Shown piece after piece: positions 1 to 11,666 of a DNA stretch of 64,000 nt; position 1 is the stretch's first letter; each line of letters opens with the position of its first letter. This stretch comes from Epiperipatus broadwayi. Its lineage: Eukaryota; Onychophora; Udeonychophora; Euonychophora; Peripatidae. The stretch lies in NCBI GenBank assembly GCA_028023455.1, contig JAQFVV010006246.1:4664363-4728362 (forward strand). The letters run 5' to 3'. The notes below the pieces were generated by a model. The model did no database searches. It had not been told where the DNA came from and saw nothing but the letters and a program-made list of their open reading frames with translations. The position numbers and the translations under genes are program-made.

Positions 1-1389
1 TGACTGATGTAATGAAGAGCCTGATCAATGATTGCATCCATCTCCAATGGCTAGCTTAAATAATTACGCGTTAAATCTGAACACAACTTAGACCAGTTCA
101 TCCATTCCCTATCCCTCTTCCAGGTTCCACTATACCACATATTTCAAACTCAGGAAAAAGTTGCACATAACTCTCTTCAGGGGTGAATCCACATATATAA
201 CAATATCCTCATTTCTATATAAATGCAATAATTAATGATTTTCCGACCATCCTTGCTAAAATATTATGACATAAGGAAAAAGAATGTCTGTGTGCATATA
301 ATTTAAATATGTAAACATGCTAAAAGAATAATTTTGATAAATCAAAGAAAAAATTATATATGTGCATATGTTTTTAAACAATATGTGGTTATACTAAATT
401 AGAATGGTTTCAAAATATTTCAACATATTTTATTTTAGCAAAGAAATATAACTATTCAAACTGGAATCTTAACAGCAATTTAATAAGTACCAGACATGCA
501 TCTCTAACATTTAATAAGATAATTGGTAATTCAAACCATCCCTTTTTTACCCTGTTAGGTATGCATCATTGACACTAAATTTTTACAAATTTATTAAAAT
601 TTAACATAAAAATTCTAACAAGCTTAAATTTAAACCCAAACAGTAGTATAATGAGTGGTGTCCTTGCAGTTCCAACTGACAAAGTCCATCTTCCTTGGAA
701 AATAAAACCCATGTATATTAATAATCTACTGTTAACAGTAAAGCACATTCAAGGTTAGTTTTTCATACTAATAAATAAGAGTTAAAGTATAACAAGTTAA
801 CAAACAATTTTATCCTTTGCATAGTCAGTGTTTTTAATGTGGATAAAGTAAACTCTTACCTCCCATATTAAATTGGATTATCTGTCAAGCTTGTTCTGGA
901 AGGGAAACCTAAATTTTATTAATTACAAATAAAAGTATTAGTTCACCCCATAAGTTGAAATCCCCCCTTTTCATTTTGTGATTTGATAAATAAAACAATC
1001 TAAATTTAGCATGTGCTTTCCCATTATTTAGAGATATCATTTAGAATTCATATGGTTCATTTGGATGGTTTGAACAACACTTGTTTTGGAAATGTGCTAT
1101 AAAATGTTTTTATACCTCACAGCAAGTCTCTTGATCTTGTAGATTCATACTCCTTCTGGAATTCAGACATTGGTAGAGTGGGTGCTGTCATGTGATGTTG
1201 ATTTGATGTGATGTATTGCAGCTTCTTAAATGAAGTCAAGAACCTCTCAGCAATTATACCCAGAGAAACCTATTAGCTACTTAATTTTACATTCCACAGT
1301 TTTCCCATATTCCGCTCCATCCCATATCCACAACATAATCTTTGTCAACTCTATGGCCTTTATATCTAAATTCCCCTTATCTTTTTCCA
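1..1389. other. Non-coding AT-rich sequence
   Basis: I see no supported gene or repeat here. It is presumably intron or flank upstream of the first visible CUB exon. The first half of the CUB domain completed at 3768 is not found here, so that exon probably lies outside the window. Confidence 0.5.
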
Positions 1390-2776
1390 ATCTCAGCATA
1401 AAAACCAATAATCCACTTTTTGTATATAGTAATCACTTTTTTCATATTTATTCTTACATAATTTTATTATATGTGCCCTTTCTGTTTTCAAGCATTTACA
1501 TTCAATTAACAGATGCCTAATATTTTCTATTCCTTCCTTACATAATTTACAGACTAAATCACCCATATTTTTCCATTTATATATATATATTCTCTTGTTG
1601 CTAAAGATCCTGTTCAAGTCTTAAACAATAAACTACTTTCCTTACTATTATCATATATTAACTCGCACCTAATATTGTTTATTTCTATATATATTTAAAC
1701 TCTTTTTACTCTCCATCTCTCTAACTCCCTATTCTTTATTAATAAATCTATTCTTTTATCCCATTCTTTACCACTATAACACTCAACAATCCCCCTAATA
1801 CAATCATCCCATCTCTTGTACAAATATACTGATATAAATTCTTTATCCAAATCTTTTGCACACCACATTACCTAACTCACCCATCTTGTTGCCTGCCCTT
1901 TACTCATAACCCAATTAAATACTATTTTGGCTATTCTTTTATTATCCATAAACTGCAATCTACCAAACATTTTTATTTTACTTTTTGCATCTTTTATATG
2001 AAAACTTGACCATCTCATTTCTCCTTGAATTGCCTCCCTTGCTGTCCATACATCTGCATCCAATGCATGTCTTCCTACTTCCCCTTGAACTTTTTTCTAA
2101 ATAATTTAATACCCCTTCACTAACATATAATGCATCATTACCATATGTTAACCCTGCTACTGCAACTCCTTTCCATATAATTCTAGCTACATCATATTTA
2201 TTATATGAAAACCCTGTTAATTTCTTTATCAATCCCTTTCTTTTCTTTGCTTCATTTATCAATGTATTCTTTCATTCATCCAAATAATTTTTCTGATTAC
2301 TTAAAATAATTCCCAAATAACTATATCTATTCACTACACTTAATATCTCTTAATAAAAATTCTACATGTTCTCTTTCCCCAGTATTAACCATCATTATAT
2401 TTGATTTTTATTCACTAAATTAATCCCCATCTTTTTACTCACCCTTGCACATGTCCTCAGCATAACTTCCATATCTTCCTTTCTGCACACAAAAATATAT
2501 CATCTGCAAAAAAAAGGCCTGACAAAATATATACTCCCTTACTGCCTATTAATGGTATCTCTATCCCTCTTCCTAATTTTTCTATTGCTCTTTTCATTTC
2601 ACTCAAATACAACACAAACAAAATAGGTGACATAGGGCATCCTTGTCTTAGTCCCACCTCATTTTTAACTTTAACATTCTATATTCCCTAATTGATATAT
2701 ATAATAATTATTTTCATATAATTTCTTAATAATATCTACTAAAGCTTCATTCATTCCCAAATTTGCTAAACTTATT
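1390..2776 (-). mobile_element. Non-LTR retrotransposon (LINE) 3' fragment, decayed
   Basis: Reading the minus strand from about 2776 down to 1390 gives the later part of a LINE polyprotein in several frames. At about 2657-2457 it has reverse transcriptase motifs: GLRQGCPMSPILF (a B-type RT motif) and FADDI (the catalytic YxDD-like box). Further on come LTYGNDAL and AREAIQG..RWSSF, of the kind seen in the post-RT region of LINEs. The end carries CKLCKEG..NIRHLL..C, a C-terminal zinc-knuckle-like cluster. Frames change and stops occur, so the copy is dead. The 5' half (endonuclease and early RT) is absent. It differs from the RTE-type copies elsewhere in the window. The clade is not assigned. 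Confidence 0.75.
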
Positions 2777-3767
2777 CATTCCATTCTCTGCAAGCTGATA
2801 TAGTGGAATTAAAGTAGAATCTCATTTTATAAAATTTTGGCATCTTAATTAGGCCTTTGATTGATGAATTAATATTTATATCTTCTGATAAGTGTCTACA
2901 CAAGATCTCCACAACAAGTTGTTAGCTGAAAAACATTGAAATAGCCATTAAATAACTTATTATAAATTATTTAATGTTAAAAACTTTAAAATGCAATTGT
3001 GCAATATATATATATGTCAACATGCACGAAATTACTCTTCTAGTAATATTTGTACGATGTGCTGCTATTCCCATATAATTTTCACAATTAGTAATATTTA
3101 TTTTCTTTTGAATGGTTACTGACTAATATAAAACTCCCTTAGGTATAAATTTATGATCTTACAGATGAATTTCTTGTCGATGAAGGGTATGTAAATGAAT
3201 AATTTCTTAGACTTAGTCAATCATCGTTTTTAGCAATTCTAATCTTCAAATCCTCAGAAAATGTGCCACATCTTTTTCTTTTAATTTTTTTTCACGAGAT
3301 TTTTATATAAGTGATTGTTAAGTTAATGTTTTCAATTAAGTAATTCAATCATAAAGTTTTATCTTCTGAACAATGGGTTGCTTGGAAATGCTTGACCTAG
3401 ATCATCTTCCAGTTTTAAAGTTCAAGTCTTGGTTAGTTTCCATGGTTATTAAACAATAGGTTTATTTTTTATTTTATATATACATGTGAAATCTTTAATT
3501 GTTATGTCTAGTTAGGGAAATTTTTTTATTTATTTAAAGCTAAAGCTTTCTAACTGACATTTAGAGTTACTGGCTTGCAAAATGAGCATGAACATGAGCA
3601 TTTATGTAAATTGTAAGTGACCCTTACAATATTTACACACAATATTATTTTTTAATCTGACAGAGCATCTACATAATAGTAGAATAAATGCAACGAGTAA
3701 TTTCTATATATATGCATTCAATATATGTATTATCAGTTCATAATTATTGTAAATATAATATTTTTAG
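2777..3767. other. Intron sequence, nothing recognised
   Basis: AT-rich sequence between the LINE fragment and the first visible CUB exon, ending in a TTTTTAG acceptor at 3767. No coding potential or repeat is recognised. Confidence 0.5.
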
Positions 3768-3936
3768 ATTTTAAATGGTTTAGCTGGCAATACATATCCT
3801 TATAAATTTCTTTGTGGACCAAACATTCCTGCCCCAGTTGAATCCACTGGCAGTGTAATGACAGTTGTGTTTAGAAGTGATGGGTCACTAAGCAATAAAG
3901 GATTTAGTGCTACTTACACTTCAGATCAACCAGCAA
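3768..3936 (+). CDS. CUB exon 1 (second half of CUB A)
   Basis: The 169-nt exon starts in phase 0 after a TTTTTAG acceptor and ends in phase 1 before GTAAGT. Its 56 codons give the C-terminal half of a CUB domain: a Cys (FLCGP) equivalent to the usual YCG, then VMTVVFRSDGS and KGFSATYTS, the final strands with the calcium-ligand-type Asp. The first half of this domain must come from an exon upstream of the window. It starts at the same place in the domain as exons 7 and 13. Confidence 0.85.
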
Positions 3937-4833
3937 GTAAGTTATGATAGGTTAAGGAAATTTAGATTTCAATAAATATAAGTTATTTGTAATTGTTCTG
4001 CTGTACTGTAATGTCTAATGTTTACGTTTCATCTATTGTCTCTACAACAGAATTCAAGAACCTTTTTTCTGGCAAGGGCTTTTTTTGATTTAAAAAATTT
4101 GCTTGTTATATTTGATCTCAAATTTAATTTACCTCTAATCATTAATGGAGACAATCTTTTAAGCTGGCAAGCCAATTTTAACTTTCTCTTTTAAAACAAA
4201 GGCAATATATTTTTGGGGGATTTAAAAATAAAGTATTATTGTTAATTACTGTTCCATGTATAATGATAATTTTTTCACTTGATAATGTTAAAAAAAAAAA
4301 AAAAATTATTGTAATTTTATTAAGCCATGATAGATTATTTAAACTAGAGATATAGAAAGATATTTATTTTCCACTATTGTTCATTGTATTTTTCCTATAT
4401 ATATGTAAATTCTCCACTTTAGTAAGCTTCCTTTTACATGTCAATTATCAAGACAATATATATATAGTGTTAATATTAATATCACTGCTTGACTAAAGCA
4501 TCTGATATTTAAATTGAATAAAGTATTAAAAAAACATTGTGTTGATAGGGAATTGCTTAATATAAACCCACATATTCAGCAACAACCATCATTTTAACAT
4601 ATCAGTTTCAAACAGTTGTTTCAGTATTGGATGCTAATAGAATATATTTGTAATAGTTAGTGTAAATACTGTTTTTGTTTTTTTTTCAGAAAATTTTGTT
4701 ATACTTTTAGATATAAAAACTAATTTCTTAAAGGATGTTCATTCAGACATTTAAAATAGTAAAATTAATTAAAATTATCTACCAAATATATGTTCACATA
4801 TACATTCTTTTTGCATTTTTTTTTTTTTAATAG
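3937..4833. other. Intron 1, phase 1, 897 nt
   Basis: Short inter-domain intron with a GTAAGT donor and a T-rich tract before TAG. No feature beyond poly-A and poly-T runs. Confidence 0.75.
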
Positions 4834-5034
4834 TCTGTGGTGGTCTTTTAACTGCATCAAGTGGAAGTTTGCAATCACCAAACTTTGGCAATGGTTCTTA
4901 CTCTAACAACCTGCAATGTGAATGGATGATTAATATTGCTCAGCATGGAGCTGCTTCAATAACTCTTGAATTTCCTTATTTTGATATTGAGTACCATACT
5001 TATTGTAACTGGGATTCTTTAGAAATTAGAGTCA
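4834..5034 (+). CDS. CUB exon 2 (first half of CUB B)
   Basis: The 201-nt exon is phase 1 at both ends. Translation begins ICGGLLTASSGSLQSPNFG, a textbook CUB start with the first Cys and the SPN turn. It has CEW as the second Cys motif, then FPYFDIEYHTYCNWDSLEIR, which holds the third Cys and the acidic residues that normally form half of the CUB calcium site. The donor is GTAAGT. Its partner exon is 13.6 kb away, at 18684. Confidence 0.92.
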
Positions 5035-6784
5035 GTAAGTCCCTAATATTAATATATATTTCATTAAATTTATTACATCATCCTAAGAACAAATAAAAAT
5101 ATATGAATCTTCAAATTTTGCCACATGACGTAAAATATATGTCTGTCTATATATATACACACACAACATGTAAACTTAGTTGCAAATGTAAATTTGTTGG
5201 ATATTGTTTTATTGTAATTTGTATAATGTCAATTGATAACCTAGTTAAAGAATTAGAATCTAAATTGAGGAATTCTTTAATTCTTGCAACCATTTTTTTG
5301 TTTCCACTATTCCTAAAATTAATGAATCTTGAATATGTTTTAATGCTTTGAAAAAGTATAAATATTTTAATCTATTGGCATATTAATATCCAAAAATGAA
5401 TGAACTTTTTGTCATTAATAATTTGCTTTTTTAAATATAAATGTTACATCTCTATATTATCTATGTCATTGTACTTATTTCTTTTGAAATATTTCAGTAT
5501 AGATAATACCAATAGTTTTTATACTTGTATTAATATTTAACATACAATTTCAAATACCACTTTTATCAAAAAGCCAATGGTATCAGCAAAACTTCTCATT
5601 GTTGGCAGCTGATCACAACCTTTTTTTTTTTAATAAGCCATTGCTTCAATCTTCTTAATGCTATATTTTTTAAATACAGCTTATTACTTGATTATCTTTT
5701 ATGGTTTTCTTGAATGAAATTTATTCTGAATTTTTCCCAAAATTAGATTCATTTCCAAATCCTATTTATCCATTGATATAGATGAAATATTTTATAAATT
5801 ATGGAAATTATTATTACTGATTGTTGTCTTTTTTCTTTTTATGCTATCAAGTTCTTTTGCTTTTTTTTTTTAGTTCAATCTACTCTTATTTAATTGTGTA
5901 ATCATCATTTTTATTTAATCTTCTCCATATTTAAATTAAATTCATTTCAATTGTAATTTTCATTGTATCCATTCACTCTTTATAAATTTTTAAATCACCA
6001 TCTTTAATAATTGTTTTCAAGATGCTACTATTAAACTTATCTAACTTGCATAACCTCTACAACATATCTTTTTTTCTAATCAAGCACTTTAATTATTTTT
6101 ATCTTTTTTAATCCATTATTATTCATTCCATCAAATTTCATTAATATAACTTTTCATATGACTAACAATCAATGTTTTATGATTTTTCATTTTTATATAT
6201 AAACTTCTCATTTTATCTTTTTACTTCCTCATTTCAGAAGTTACATATATTACTCTAGACAACTATTTTTTTTTTATTTCAATATAATTTATATACATTC
6301 TTTACAATTTCTTTATAAAATATTCTCCATAAAAATAACTCTTTTAATCCTCATTACATTTTTGTTTAGACTCCTCCACTCATATTTTTGATGGTACATG
6401 GTTCTCTGTCTACCTATTTATCTATATTCCCTTTTATCAGATATAAAAATAACAATGTATCAACATTCTTGGTTTTTAAAAAATATTTTCAATAATTTTT
6501 TCCTATCACTACATCCTTCATCATTCTGTTTTCATTCACATTTTTCTATGTTTTATTAATACCTCTAAATATATTTATTTATTTTATATCATCTTCTAAC
6601 ATTGCATAATTGATCTTCTATATATATCCTAAATCTCTTTTTAATTACATGAATAAATAATAAAATTTATATATTAACTCTGCATTTGTGTGATCTTTTA
6701 TCAGTCATTTTTCATTGGATTTTAAATTAGTTGATAGTAGAAAAAAAATGAAATTTTATTTATTTAATTTTATTTCTATGATGG
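5035..6784. other. Start of intron 2, pyrimidine-rich AT sequence
   Basis: From about 5600 to 6700 the + strand is strongly T/C-biased, in the style of the LINE fragment at 1390-2776. This may be a heavily decayed minus-strand LINE, but no motif supports that call. Confidence 0.35.
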
Positions 6785-7845
6785 AGTAACTCTGTACGGT
6801 GTTGGTAAACTATTCACTGTGCAACCTGCAGTGGCGCTGTTTCTGTGTAAAAACACAATAATACAGCTTTCGCGGCCAAATCTTACGGCTAATACATGAC
6901 TAGCGATCGTATTAGCCACTTATAAGGCAAGAGGCAATAGATGTAGTGGTTAGAATCCGTGGCCTTTACTTCCGCGCTCCTAACCCTACGTCTAAACTAA
7001 CAACACTAGGCGATCATCTAGTTTGCTGCTTTTTCATCGCAGCATGAATTCCTACGCATAGAGAGCAAATTTGTATTCTCGCTCAAATTTAATCTGAGAG
7101 GGTGTGCACTGGAATGGTTTGCAACTGTTTGTTTGTTGATGCTTATGATTTTCTGTATTTCCCAACTGAGATCTTTTGGTGTACTAGTAATTATCAGCGT
7201 ATTCTTGAGATTTGTCTGAGCTTTTTTTGGAGGGGGGGGTGCATTATTATTCGGAACCCCAAAAAACTATGTCAACATCTCTGTCAGACGATTGTAGTTA
7301 TTGGCGAAAAAGTCCCATTTCTGTCATGACTCGGACGAGAGTAACAAAAGAATAATTAAATGGCTACACCCTATGTTCTTGCAATCGGCAGGGAATGTCC
7401 CAAAAAAGCGAGAAAAAAGATGACGCAGTTGATTTGGTTTAGTCATACGTGGTGAATAAAATTGATTATTTTATTTAAAAGAAATATGTGTTTTGTTTGT
7501 GATTCTTTTGATCTGTAAGTCAATTAATTCACACCCAGAATGTCAGTGTTCAAAGGGTAGGGCTTTACAGCCGAGTGTGAGTGCGGAGTTGGTTGGACAG
7601 GTTTGTCTTCTCCTCAAATCAATCAACAACATGCTTCTTTCGGTCAGAAGACAATCAATTCTCTTGATCGATATCTTAGTTAAAATGTTACCAAACAATT
7701 CTTTTCGTTTCTAAGCTAAGACGGACATCTGAGGCAGAGTCTGTTGGACAGCTTTGTTGTTTTGTTTTTGTTTTTTTGCTAAATCAATGCCCCCATTTTT
7801 AACAAATTCAAAAAGAAAGTGTCTATTTCTAATTTTAAATAAAAT
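6785..7845. repeat. Unidentified island of higher GC, probable old insertion
   Basis: Composition changes sharply at about 6785: CpG-containing, balanced sequence replaces AT-rich intron. It holds a small stem GGCTAATAC / GTATTAGCC around a 13-nt loop near 6892-6922 and a G-run near 7230. Translations give no known domain. Compositional contrast suggests an insertion, possibly the end of an LTR or another element, but no termini were found. Confidence 0.35.
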
Positions 7846-8170
7846 TAAAAAAAAGACGTCTGTTTTCCAAAAAAAAAAAAAAAAACAGTATATTAAAAGG
7901 CAAAAAAAAAAAGTCTTATGTAAAAATTGTGTATATTTGAGATATTCAACAAAAAAAGTTAAAACTGTCCCTTATACTTTGAATTGTATTGAATCCAAAC
8001 CAAAAAAAAAAGACGTCTGTAAAAAAAAAAAAAAACAGTCGATTTAGAATGGAAATGCAAAGGAAAAAAAAAAGACATATGTCAAAAGTTATTTACTTTT
8101 GAGATCCAAAAAAAAAAAAGTTAAAATGTCCATTACAGATTAAAATTTATCAAATTAAAAAAAAAATAAT
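7846..8170. repeat. A-rich tandem repeat, two units of about 157 bp
   Basis: AGACGTCTG recurs at 7854 and 8011 with the same order of surrounding blocks: A-run, ACAG, A-run plus GTC, GAGAT or similar, GTTAAA, and GTCC. Units are diverged and full of A-runs. The Lys/Asn-rich open frame here is a by-product of the A-runs. Confidence 0.65.
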
Positions 8171-8212
8171 TATGTCCAAAAAATATATATATATTGTAAC
8201 CAGCACAGACAT

Positions 8213-10241
8213 CGTTACATTGTTTTTTTATTATTAAAATAAAAAGTTCGCATTTAAAAACCTTTTTTTTTTTTGTTAGACATAAAAATTGAAAATCTTA
8301 AACTCGTATATATATATAAAATCACGCAGATGAAAAATTATTAAAATAAAACTTTATTAAAGAAAAAGTATTTTAAAACTCACGCAGATGAAAAATTATT
8401 AAAATAAAACTTTATTAAAGAAAAAGTATTTTAAAACTAAATCTTAAAAAGATTTAGAGATAAAAATATATCCTTAATTTTGGAAAACACATTAAGTAAT
8501 CAGAAAATGGAAATGATTATTTTAATTAGTAAACTAGCCTTGGGCATTTATATGTATAAACAGCGGTCAGATAGGAAAGAAAAACAATGGAATCGGACCT
8601 CAGCGAAAGGACCATCACATCGATGACGTAATGTCAATTCAATCCACAAAATTAATATAAAAGGACAAGTTTGAAAATTATTGATGGATTATTATTGAGA
8701 GATGTGACATATGTGTTAGTGCGGAGGTGAAGAAGAAGGGATTGAAAAGACGCACTCTTCAATCCCTTCAGTTCTGCTAAGAAAGAAGGAGAAATGAACT
8801 ATCGTTTTCTACATTGAGGACCAGTTAAAGCAAAAACCTCCGGATGGATAAATAAATCGGCCACCAGAATACCAATCTTAGGATGGCGTGGGAATTCACG
8901 TTCATGGCAAGCAACAGATAAAATTGGACGTTTTAAAAAAATGTAAGAACTTTATATTCATTTGAACAATAAGAACTCTAAATTTTAAAACTTTTTGGTA
9001 AATACTGCAATAGAATCCTATCTGACCAAACTAAAATATTTATTAATTAGTTATAATTTTATTTGATGTGTTTCTTTTGTAAAATCATTTCCATTTATTT
9101 ATTTATTTATTTTTTGTTCTTTTAAGTTTTATCATGATTTTTGTTTTTCGTTAAATTAATTATATAAATGTTAAACTTAAGTCGGGCGTGAATGGCTGTA
9201 TAGATTTGTAAAGTTATATTAGGGGAGGGTAATCTTAGGTTATTTGTGTCGTAGTTGAATTGGGTCAATGGATGGGATATATTGGTGTGATTAGTAGATG
9301 TAATATCAGATTCGCTATGGGCAGAATCGTTTCATATGCCGCACTCACCCATTTGCCTATGGAAGGAATTATAAGACGGAGAACGCAGTTCCTTTCTATG
9401 GAGTTTTTTTTTTTATTGCTCTTCTTGTCAGATAGATATAATATTTTTATTTGACGAGAGGCAATTTCTTCTCTTAAACTTTTTGGTGCTGCCATATTTC
9501 GTATTACATCGAATGCATCGATATATCAGATAAATTGACGCCAGTTTTGGCTGCGAACCTTTAGCCTAAGGTTAAATAGGGATAGAATGTTTTATTTTCA
9601 AATGCAAATCTATGTAGTCTATTCATATTCGACACTAAATAAAAATGCATTAAATTTAAGTTGTTTATAGACGCTTGCATGGATTGGTTATCGGTTAGAT
9701 ATGTTTTGGGTTTTCAAATTTGATCAAAATATATAGACATTCGATAAATAATGATACCTTATGGTGAGTATCTAAAATGTATTTATTCGGATGTCTTTTA
9801 TGTTATTGGTGACAATGCAAGTATCTTATGGTGAATACTATTGGGTTACTTATAAATTTCCCTCTGCAATTGTCAGTATCAATGATTTTATATTTTGATC
9901 ATTTATGTTTATTTTGAAATGTTTTTAACCGTTGTAATCTATGTAACTGATCTATACTCAACATTATTAAAACATTTTTATAATTCCATCTGTGCGAACT
10001 TAATCAAAATGTAAACTTATAATATAATAGAAATTAAAATGTAAATTAAAATCTAAAGTAAAGTTAAAAATAATGTTAAATGTTAAAATGTAAACTGATA
10101 CTAAAACAATTTTCAATCTTATATATATGTGCAAAAATAAATGTTTGTATGCTAATTACTGGCAGTGGCTTGTTTTATTCTTTTTTTATATACTCTTAGA
10201 TTAGATTATTTAATCTCTGCTATTCCACTGAGCTAGTGACA
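8213..10241 (+). repeat. Left LTR-like arm of an inverted pair (about 2.03 kb)
   Basis: This segment is the reverse complement, with divergence, of 11667-13312. The outer end reads CGTTACATTG, matching TGTTACATTA of the other arm, and the inner end reads CTGAGCTAGTGACA. Together TG(T)TAC...GTGACA looks like an LTR. In this orientation a TATAAAAGG box lies near 8657. Directly after GTGACA comes TGGGCTAACGACC, placed like a primer-binding site. Inner landmarks shared with the other arm include AATTACTGGCAGTGGCTT. Short open frames inside occur in both arms and are not conserved proteins. Confidence 0.7.
8322..8437. repeat. 58-bp tandem duplication
   Basis: A 58-bp unit beginning TCACGCAGATGAAAAATTAT occurs twice in direct succession (8322-8379 and 8380-8437) with no visible difference. 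It is present twice only in the left arm and explains part of the length difference from the right arm. Confidence 0.85.
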
Positions 10242-10283
10242 TGGGCTAACGACCGGATATCAAAATATATAAATAAAATAAAA

Positions 10284-11633
10284 AAAATTACAGTCTGGAA
10301 TATAGAAAAGGAAAGACTATTGGTCATGCCGACGTGTTATCCCGAATGCCTGACAACTCAGAGAATATAACAAGTGAAATAGAAATCAATTACATTGACG
10401 CGCTTCAAAGCCAGACTCTTAATAGCCAAAAAGTGGCAGCATGGACTAATGAAGACACTGGATACAAATGGCTGATGGAAAAAATTAGAAAAGGTTGGCC
10501 AGCACAACATCCTCTGTTTTTGCACATGGAGCTATGGAAAGCTCGCGAAAAATTATCAATATGTAAAGGCTGCATTCTTAAAGGTGATCAGGTCCTAATA
10601 CCAAAAATAAGCAGATCCCACATACTAAATTTATTACATGAAGGTCATCCGGGCATTGTCAGGGCAAAAGCGTTAGCCCGAAGTTATGTAGGGTGGCCGA
10701 GAATCAGTACTGATATAGAAACATTCATAAAAAAATGTTTTAGCTGTCAGTCATGTGCAAAAGCACCCCCAGCGAAATATGAAGCATGGAAAGAAGCTGA
10801 GAAACCATGGCAGAGAATTCACATTGACCACTGCGGTCCAATCCACGGACAATTATTTCTGGTAGTGGTTGATGCCTACTTAGGATGGTCCGAATACAAA
10901 CCAGTGAAAAATACAAGTTCAGACGAGACGCTGGACAGGCTCATGGAAATATTTTCATACCACGGGCTACCGGAAATCCTCCTATCCGATAATGGAACCG
11001 GTTTCACGTCTGAAAAATTTGCCGAATTTATGCAGGAATGGGGGATTAAACACATTCTTACCCCCCTACCACCTTCAATCAAATGGACTAGTCGAGAAAG
11101 CGATACAAAGCTTAAAGTCATTCATGAATAAATTGGGAATAGGAAGACTCCAAGAGGCAGTTTTCATGGCGTTGCTATATCAGCATTCCACACCCACAGC
11201 TAAAACAGGCAGATCACCTGCAGAAAAATACTTAGGCCGGAAATTACGTACAAAACTCTCAGCAATAATGCCATCAAAAGAGCATCAAATGCCAATTACA
11301 ATAAACAACAAATTTTCACCTGATGAATGAGTCTGGGTGAAAAATAATTTAAATAAATCATGGACTCACGCATACGTTGTACACCATTTAAGTAAACAAG
11401 GGGTTGCTGTCCACGAGGCTGACGGTAATATATTACGTAAGCACATTAACCAGTTGTCCAAGAGTGCAATAACAGAATGCACTCCACAATTGTCTAAAAA
11501 TAATGACAAAGAAAATGCTACTCACTACTATAACGATCAGTTGGAAAGGGCGCCTTCTAGGCATTTGAACCTAGAAAATTTATATAGTAGGCAGATACAT
11601 ATGTTCAAAAAAAAATATATTTTTTTTTTTTAA
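10284..11633 (+). pseudogene. Gypsy/Ty3 pol remnant: RNase H end and integrase
   Basis: The segment opens inside the end of RNase H (IGHADVLSRMP, the usual tether before integrase). It continues with an integrase zinc finger (HEGHPG...CFSCQSC), the catalytic core (IHIDHCGPIHG with the first Asp, LLSDNGTGFTS with the second, NGLVEKAIQSLKSF with the Glu), and a C-terminal tail ending near SRHLNLENLYS. It has at least two lesions. There is a frameshift in a C-run near 11060-11085, where the Glu motif moves to another frame. An in-frame TGA sits at 11328-11330, just before VWVKN, a position often basic in this family. Gag, protease and RT are missing. It sits between two inverted LTR-like arms. 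Confidence 0.88.
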
Positions 11634-11666
11634 TTTTACATTGGTTGATTTTGACTGCTAACCCAA

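Noticed and set aside
1230-1520. 96-codon + strand frame
   Set aside because: Lies mostly antisense to the LINE zinc-knuckle region; composition is low-complexity.
6892-6990. tRNA-like words (TAGTGGTTAGAATCC)
   Set aside because: No consistent cloverleaf or B-box could be formed.
7754-8047. 97-codon + strand frame rich in Lys
   Set aside because: Produced by A-runs of the 157-bp tandem repeat; no domain.
9260-9495. Overlapping frames on both strands, with similar peptides at 12049-12295
   Set aside because: The similarity is explained by the inverted LTR-like arms. Frames contain no domain and differ by frameshifts, so protein-level selection is not indicated.
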